8,367 bases of DNA from Acidobacteriota bacterium (GTDB lineage: Bacteria > Acidobacteriota > Blastocatellia > Pyrinomonadales > Pyrinomonadaceae). Positions within the stretch are counted from its first letter, which is position 1, and every line of letters starts with the position of its first letter. The notes beneath the pieces were generated by a model, which saw only the letters and a program-made list of their open reading frames with translations, searched no databases and was not told where the DNA came from. Below, piece after piece: positions 5,332 to 8,367 of this stretch. The translations under genes were made by a program, and so were the position numbers. Location: contig JABFSB010000458.1 of the NCBI GenBank assembly GCA_013140875.1, forward strand, positions 1 to 8,367. The letters are read 5' to 3'.

Positions 5332-5602
5332 CGACGGACGGGACATTCCAAGCGATCTACTCGCAGACGCTGTTCTGGAAGTCGTAGATCGATTCGGAGC
5401 GGTAAGTTACTACGACAATTTGATTAAAGGTCGCTGGATTCATAAGGGAACCGTTTATCGCGACAATAATTCAAAACTCGCGGTAGATGTCGGGGACACC
5501 GACGAGAACCGCCAATGGATGCGTGACTACAAGGCTCGGTGGAAAGACAAGCTCGAGCAGCTCGAACTTTGGCTTGTTAGTTACGAAATAGATGTCGAAT
5601 AA
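5282..5602 (+). CDS. Conserved-looking hypothetical protein, second of an overlapping pair
   Basis: The 106-residue product is read from ATG 5282, which lies inside the preceding gene (50-base overlap, different frame). The ribosome binding site is weak (GGGA about 10 bases upstream), consistent with coupling to translation of 5110-5331. A TTG at 5294 is a less likely start. Recognisable blocks are FEILFPLQFNDG (8-19), FGAVS (38-42), KGRW (49-52), YRDN (59-62), DVGDTDENRQW (69-79) and LWLVSYEIDV near the C-terminus. The pattern FNDG, RFGAVS, RGxW, YRD, DTxENR and a terminal YxIxV recalls a family of hypothetical proteins found in many bacteria, of unknown function. It looks like a compact soluble alpha/beta domain without signal peptide. 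Its stop TAA (5600-5602) is one base from the stop of kbl on the other strand. Confidence 0.8.
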   Translation: MSSILRRFEILFPLQFNDGRDIPSDLLADAVLEVVDRFGAVSYYDNLIKGRWIHKGTVYRDNNSKLAVDVGDTDENRQWMRDYKARWKDKLEQLELWLVSYEIDVE

Positions 5603-5603
5603 A

Positions 5604-6815
5604 TCAGCGGGTGTCGGAAACGGCACTCGCTTTTCTAATCCCTAATTCATTTTTCGCTTCCTCAAATTTCTCGATTGCAAAATCCAAATCGTCTTTCGAA
5701 TGAGCGGCTGAGACCTGCGTTCGAATTCTCGCTTTCCCTTTCGGGACGACGGGGAATGAGAACGGGATTACGTACACGCCTTTCTCAAGCAACGCATTCG
5801 CCATTTCCACGGCTGGCTGTGCTTCGCCGAACATTACCGGGACGATCGGGTGTTCGCCGGGCAGGACTTCGAGGCCGATCTCGGTTATCTTTTTGCGGAA
5901 ATATCGTGTGTTATCCATCAGCTTGTCGCGCAACTCCGTGGACTGCGTGAGCAGGTCGATCGCGGCGATCGAGGCCGAGACGATCGGTGGGGCTACGGAA
6001 TTTGAAAAGAGGTAAGGCCGCGAGCGTTGGCGGAGGAGTTCGATAGTCTCGCGTTTGCCGCTGGTGTAGCCGCCGCTGGCTCCGCCGAGAGCTTTGCCGA
6101 GGGTGCCAGTGATCACGTCGATGCGATCCATCACGTTGTGATGCTCATGCGTGCCGCGGCCGGTTTTGCCCATGAAGCCGACGGCGTGGGAATCGTCGAC
6201 CATCACAAGCGCGTCGTGCTTCTCGGCCAGGTCACAAATCTCGTCTAGCTTCGCGATAAAACCGTCCATAGAAAAAACGCCGTCGGTGGCGATCATCCTA
6301 AAACGGGCCGACTTCGCCTCAATCAGCTTCGCCTCAAGATCGGCCATGTCGCTGTTCTTGTATCGAAACCGCTGCGCCTTGCACAACCGCACGCCGTCGA
6401 TGATACTGGCGTGATTCAACTCGTCCGAGATAACGGCGTCGTCCTCACCAAGAATCGTTTCGAACAACCCGCCGTTGGCATCGAAGCAGCTCGTGTAAAG
6501 TATCGTGTCCTCGGTGCCGAGAAACTCGCTGATCTTCCGCTCCAGTTCCTTATGTATCGCCTGCGTTCCGCAGATAAACCGCACGGAAGAAAGCCCATAG
6601 CCCCACTCGTCCAACGACTTCCTCGCCGCCTCAACTATCGCCGGATGATCGCTCAGCCCGAGATAGTTATTGGCGCACATGTTAAGAACTTCCCTGCCGC
6701 CGACGTCGATCCTGGCGTCCTGAGGGCTGTCGATAATGCGTTCGGATTTGTAGAGTCCGGCATCGTGGATTTCGTTAAGAGTATTCCCTAAATGTTGTTT
6801 GAAATTGCTGTACAT
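5604..6815 (-). CDS. kbl: Glycine C-acetyltransferase (2-amino-3-ketobutyrate CoA ligase)
   Basis: This PLP-dependent enzyme cleaves 2-amino-3-oxobutanoate, the product of threonine dehydrogenase, with CoA to give glycine and acetyl-CoA. The product is 403 residues, the usual length (E. coli Kbl is about 398). It belongs to the alpha-oxoamine synthase family of fold-type I. Features seen: the N-terminus with ERIIDSPQDARI, CANNYLGL (47-54), SVRFICGTQ, SCFDANGGLFET, H135 in DELNHASIIDG (stacks on PLP), D207 and H210 in VMVDDSHAVGF, the Schiff-base lysine K241 in TGTLGKALGG, and the substrate-binding arginine region ARIRTQVSAAHS. Those motifs separate Kbl from KAS/BioF relatives. The ATG at 6813-6815 fits the family start but has no clear Shine-Dalgarno. 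It is the last gene of a - strand unit that begins with tdh, 11 bases after the DUF5615 gene. No terminator follows before the convergent gene. Confidence 0.97.
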   Translation of the reverse strand: MYSNFKQHLGNTLNEIHDAGLYKSERIIDSPQDARIDVGGREVLNMCANNYLGLSDHPAIVEAARKSLDEWGYGLSSVRFICGTQAIHKELERKISEFLGTEDTILYTSCFDANGGLFETILGEDDAVISDELNHASIIDGVRLCKAQRFRYKNSDMADLEAKLIEAKSARFRMIATDGVFSMDGFIAKLDEICDLAEKHDALVMVDDSHAVGFMGKTGRGTHEHHNVMDRIDVITGTLGKALGGASGGYTSGKRETIELLRQRSRPYLFSNSVAPPIVSASIAAIDLLTQSTELRDKLMDNTRYFRKKITEIGLEVLPGEHPIVPVMFGEAQPAVEMANALLEKGVYVIPFSFPVVPKGKARIRTQVSAAHSKDDLDFAIEKFEEAKNELGIRKASAVSDTR

Positions 6816-6826
6816 TAGTTTAGAGT

Positions 6827-7183
6827 TTATCGATCTTTGAAAGGAAGATAAACGACCTGATCGGACAGTTGGAAATTCTCATTGGATGCGATTCTCACTA
6901 GATCGTCAATGACCTTGCCGATGGCCGCATATTGAGAGACGGCGATCATTCCCGGGAAGAAACGTTGGTCGCGGATTCGGTCGTAGGCAAAACCGATCAT
7001 GGTCGCGGCATCGTGAGTCAACACAATACGTTGTTGGTTCGCTGCCCACTCCAATACGACGGGATCCGGTTCACCGAGCAACCCAACTTCGTGAACGCGC
7101 ACGATTTCTATTTCGTCCGACCGGCGGCGAATTCCGCGCACGATCCGATTATTGAAATCTTCATCGGCGAGAAATTTGGGCAT
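6827..7183 (-). CDS. DUF5615 PIN-like protein, probable toxin of a type II toxin-antitoxin pair
   Basis: The 118-residue product matches the DUF5615 (PF18480) PIN-like family. Acidic residues lie where PIN-like nucleases bind metal: D7, E8 and D9 in FLADEDFN, D40 in GEPDPVV, and D58 in IVLTHDAAT. The stretch VLEWAANQQRIVLTHD followed by a GMIAVSQ strand (78-84) is typical of the family. Such proteins are presumed RNases and usually lie directly downstream of a DUF433 gene, as here: the DUF433 stop TAA is followed immediately by this ATG. The family role as toxin is inferred from genomic context and fold; direct biochemical proof is limited. It lies 11 bases upstream of kbl and probably shares its transcript. 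The acidic set looks intact, so an active enzyme is plausible. Confidence 0.85.
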   Translation of the reverse strand: MPKFLADEDFNNRIVRGIRRRSDEIEIVRVHEVGLLGEPDPVVLEWAANQQRIVLTHDAATMIGFAYDRIRDQRFFPGMIAVSQYAAIGKVIDDLVRIASNENFQLSDQVVYLPFKDR

Positions 7184-7507
7184 TTAACCGGATTTGGAGA
7201 AAAGAGCTTCGCGAATAGCCTTCGGATCAAAACGTGTTTCAATTTCAGCGCGAATTTCTTCGCCTTGGATCGATCGCTCCGCAAGATACTCTTCGACCTC
7301 AGACTTGTGCTGCAAATAAAAGTTGATCGCGGAATACACTTCCCCGAGCGTGAGCGAATCGAAATCTAAGGCAATCTCTTCCGGCGAGTAACCTTGTTTG
7401 AAAGCGTGGATGACACTATCTAGCGATACCCGGGTCGAACCAACACGCATAACGCCAGCGGGCGTAACGTGATAACGAAATTCGGTTGTCGAAATACTGA
7501 CGGTCAT
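7184..7507 (-). CDS. DUF433 protein, probable antitoxin partner of the DUF5615 gene
   Basis: The 107-residue product carries a DUF433 (PF04255) helix-turn-helix-like domain at about residues 10-70. Features are MRVGSTRVSLDSVIHAFKQGYSPEEI, followed by LTLGEVYSAINFYLQH, where family members typically have GTRIPVxxxLxxxxxGxSxEEIxxxYPxLTxxDV. A charged helical tail (about 70-107) is the usual place for toxin contact in antitoxins. The ATG at 7505-7507 has no strong Shine-Dalgarno. The internal methionine at residue 20 would cut into the domain and is unlikely. The stop abuts the ATG of the DUF5615 gene with no spacing (TAAATG), so translation of the pair is probably coupled, in antitoxin-first order. 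The antitoxin/DNA-binding role is inferred from the family. The upstream gene ends 11 bases away. Confidence 0.85.
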   Translation of the reverse strand: MTVSISTTEFRYHVTPAGVMRVGSTRVSLDSVIHAFKQGYSPEEIALDFDSLTLGEVYSAINFYLQHKSEVEEYLAERSIQGEEIRAEIETRFDPKAIREALFSKSG

Positions 7508-7518
7508 AAAGCTTTATA

Positions 7519-8031
7519 TTAACATGATATTTCCAGGTGATTCGGATTTGCTCGCCTGATTGCTGAACTTCTTAATTTCTTGCCCGTTGGTCGAACAACT
7601 ATGAATTTGTAGCCCCGCAAACATTCTCGTCTCAGAGAGATGCCGTCTTTCGTCAAAAGCAAAAAATTACTACCTTGATAATACCGGCTTGGCGGCACAA
7701 TTTCCTTTCCAAATCTTAAGAAGCGTCTGGACCAAACCAGTTCATTCTTCGAGTCGTCGTCGCCATGTGGCTCCCAGAGTATCAGTGCATTCCTTTCCTT
7801 CCAATATACCCAAACATTCTTTGCCCCATTATCGAAATTACTAACCTTGGAAACGTAGAAGGTATTGCTTCGGTTCTTCGACTTCTGCTTGACAAGCTCC
7901 CTCAGCGGAATTAGAGGCTTGGAATAGTCAGGATCGCTATTAATCGATGTACGTGAAACAACCTCTTGGCCGAAGCAACATACGTTTGCGTACGCCAAGA
8001 AAATAATTCCGAATATCAGCTTTTGAGTCAT
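7519..8031 (-). CDS. Small secreted protein of unknown function
   Basis: I do not recognise this 170-residue protein. The N-terminus looks like a Sec signal peptide: MTQK, a hydrophobic stretch (LIFGIIFLAYANV, 5-17), then CCFGQE, with likely cleavage near residue 21. The cysteines at 18-19 are not preceded by a good lipobox, so a lipoprotein is less likely. The mature part is basic and rich in aromatic residues (VWVYWKERNALILWEPHG, 73-90; ELVWSRRFLRFG, 97-108; then PPSRYYQG). The C-terminal half holds Arg/Lys clusters and two cysteines (137 and 170). It lies 9 bases after tdh and 11 bases before the DUF433 gene. Hand counts of 60-base lines give about 37-50 percent GC, against 68 percent in one kbl line, suggesting a foreign origin. 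The ATG at 8029-8031 has no obvious ribosome binding site. Confidence 0.6.
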   Translation of the reverse strand: MTQKLIFGIIFLAYANVCCFGQEVVSRTSINSDPDYSKPLIPLRELVKQKSKNRSNTFYVSKVSNFDNGAKNVWVYWKERNALILWEPHGDDDSKNELVWSRRFLRFGKEIVPPSRYYQGSNFLLLTKDGISLRRECLRGYKFIVVRPTGKKLRSSAIRRANPNHLEISC

Positions 8032-8040
8032 AAGATTCAG

Positions 8041-8367
8041 CTATATTTCTTCAAAATCCAAGATGACTTTCCCACAATCCCCTGACCGGATCGCCTCGAA
8101 TCCCTGTTCGAAATCCTTGTACGAATACCGATGCGTAATCACCGGCGAGATATCGACTCCTGTTTCTAATAAAACGCTCATTTGGTACCAGGTTTCGTAC
8201 ATTTGGCGGCCGTAGATGCCTTTGATCGTAATCATGTTGAAGATGACGGTTTTCCAGTCGATGGCGAACTGTTCGCTTGGGATACCGAGGAAGGCGATGT
8301 GGCCGCCGTGGAACATATTGGCGAGCATATCCTTAAAAGCCGAAGGAACGCCGGACATCTCCATCCC
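8041..8367 (-). CDS. tdh: L-threonine 3-dehydrogenase, C-terminal part (cut by window edge)
   Basis: Tdh oxidises L-threonine with NAD+ to 2-amino-3-oxobutanoate, the substrate of Kbl. Only the last 108 residues are in the window; the frame is open to the right edge, so the start is outside. The visible part matches the end of the zinc-dependent medium-chain dehydrogenase type of Tdh: MEMSGVPSAFKDML, HGGHIAFLGIPSEQFAIDW, VIFNMITIKGIYGRQMYETWYQM, GVDISPVITHRYSYKDFEQGF and SGDCGKVILDF. These blocks follow E. coli Tdh closely and separate it from general alcohol dehydrogenases. They are the second half of the Rossmann domain and the return to the catalytic domain. The zinc ligands and most of the NAD site lie off the window. 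The stop (TAG on the - strand, 8041-8043) is 9 bases from the next gene; kbl follows only after three inserted genes. Confidence 0.95.
   Translation of the reverse strand, partial: GMEMSGVPSAFKDMLANMFHGGHIAFLGIPSEQFAIDWKTVIFNMITIKGIYGRQMYETWYQMSVLLETGVDISPVITHRYSYKDFEQGFEAIRSGDCGKVILDFEEI

Noticed and set aside
6411..6791. 126-codon open frame on the + strand opposite kbl
   Set aside because: It lies antisense to highly conserved Kbl sequence and has no family resemblance or ribosome binding site.
6932..7369. 145-codon open frame on the + strand across the DUF433-DUF5615 junction
   Set aside because: It is antisense to both genes of a recognised pair; no independent evidence for coding.

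Overview
The window reads as a bacterial chromosome segment of moderate, uneven GC content, with dense coding and short inverted repeats in nearly every larger gap. The protein families, the threonine catabolism pair and the style of repeats suggest a member of the Acidobacteriota (Blastocatellia-like). That is an impression from memory, not something the sequence proves.

Layout of the + strand. A C-terminal fragment of a VOC (glyoxalase/bleomycin-resistance fold) protein runs in from the left edge (to 206). It is followed by a tandem two-domain SpoIIAA-like STAS protein (293-1087). A 512-base gap (1088-1599) then holds four separate inverted-repeat elements, including a multi-stem element closed by a long-range stem (1321-1466). 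Next comes the translation operon thrS (1600-3555), infC (3660-4337), rpmI (4401-4604) and rplT (4706-5080). An overlapping pair of small uncharacterised genes (5110-5331 and 5282-5602) follows in the same direction and is probably co-transcribed. The infC start has to be moved upstream of the first conventional start codon: the conserved N-terminus of IF-3 is encoded upstream of the GTG at 3747, and the only well-placed start is an ATC at 3660 behind a strong Shine-Dalgarno sequence. This matches the rare-start autoregulation known for infC.

Layout of the - strand, read from the right edge leftward. The C-terminal third of L-threonine 3-dehydrogenase (tdh, 8041-8367) is followed by a small secreted protein of unknown function (7519-8031), a DUF433 protein (7184-7507), a DUF5615 PIN-like protein (6827-7183) and kbl (5604-6815). 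Tdh and Kbl act in sequence to convert threonine to glycine and acetyl-CoA and are usually encoded side by side. Here three accessory genes sit between them, with gaps of only 9, 11, 0 and 11 bases, so all five genes look like one transcription unit. The DUF433-DUF5615 pair has the order and spacing of a type II toxin-antitoxin module. The secreted-protein gene is clearly more AT-rich than kbl, which suggests a later insertion. The kbl stop and the stop of the + strand gene at 5602 are separated by one base.

The points most worth a second look are the AUC start of infC with its upstream mini-ORFs, the structured element before thrS, the uncharacterised overlapping pair at the end of the ribosomal operon, and the toxin-antitoxin-like insertion that interrupts tdh-kbl without apparently breaking the operon.
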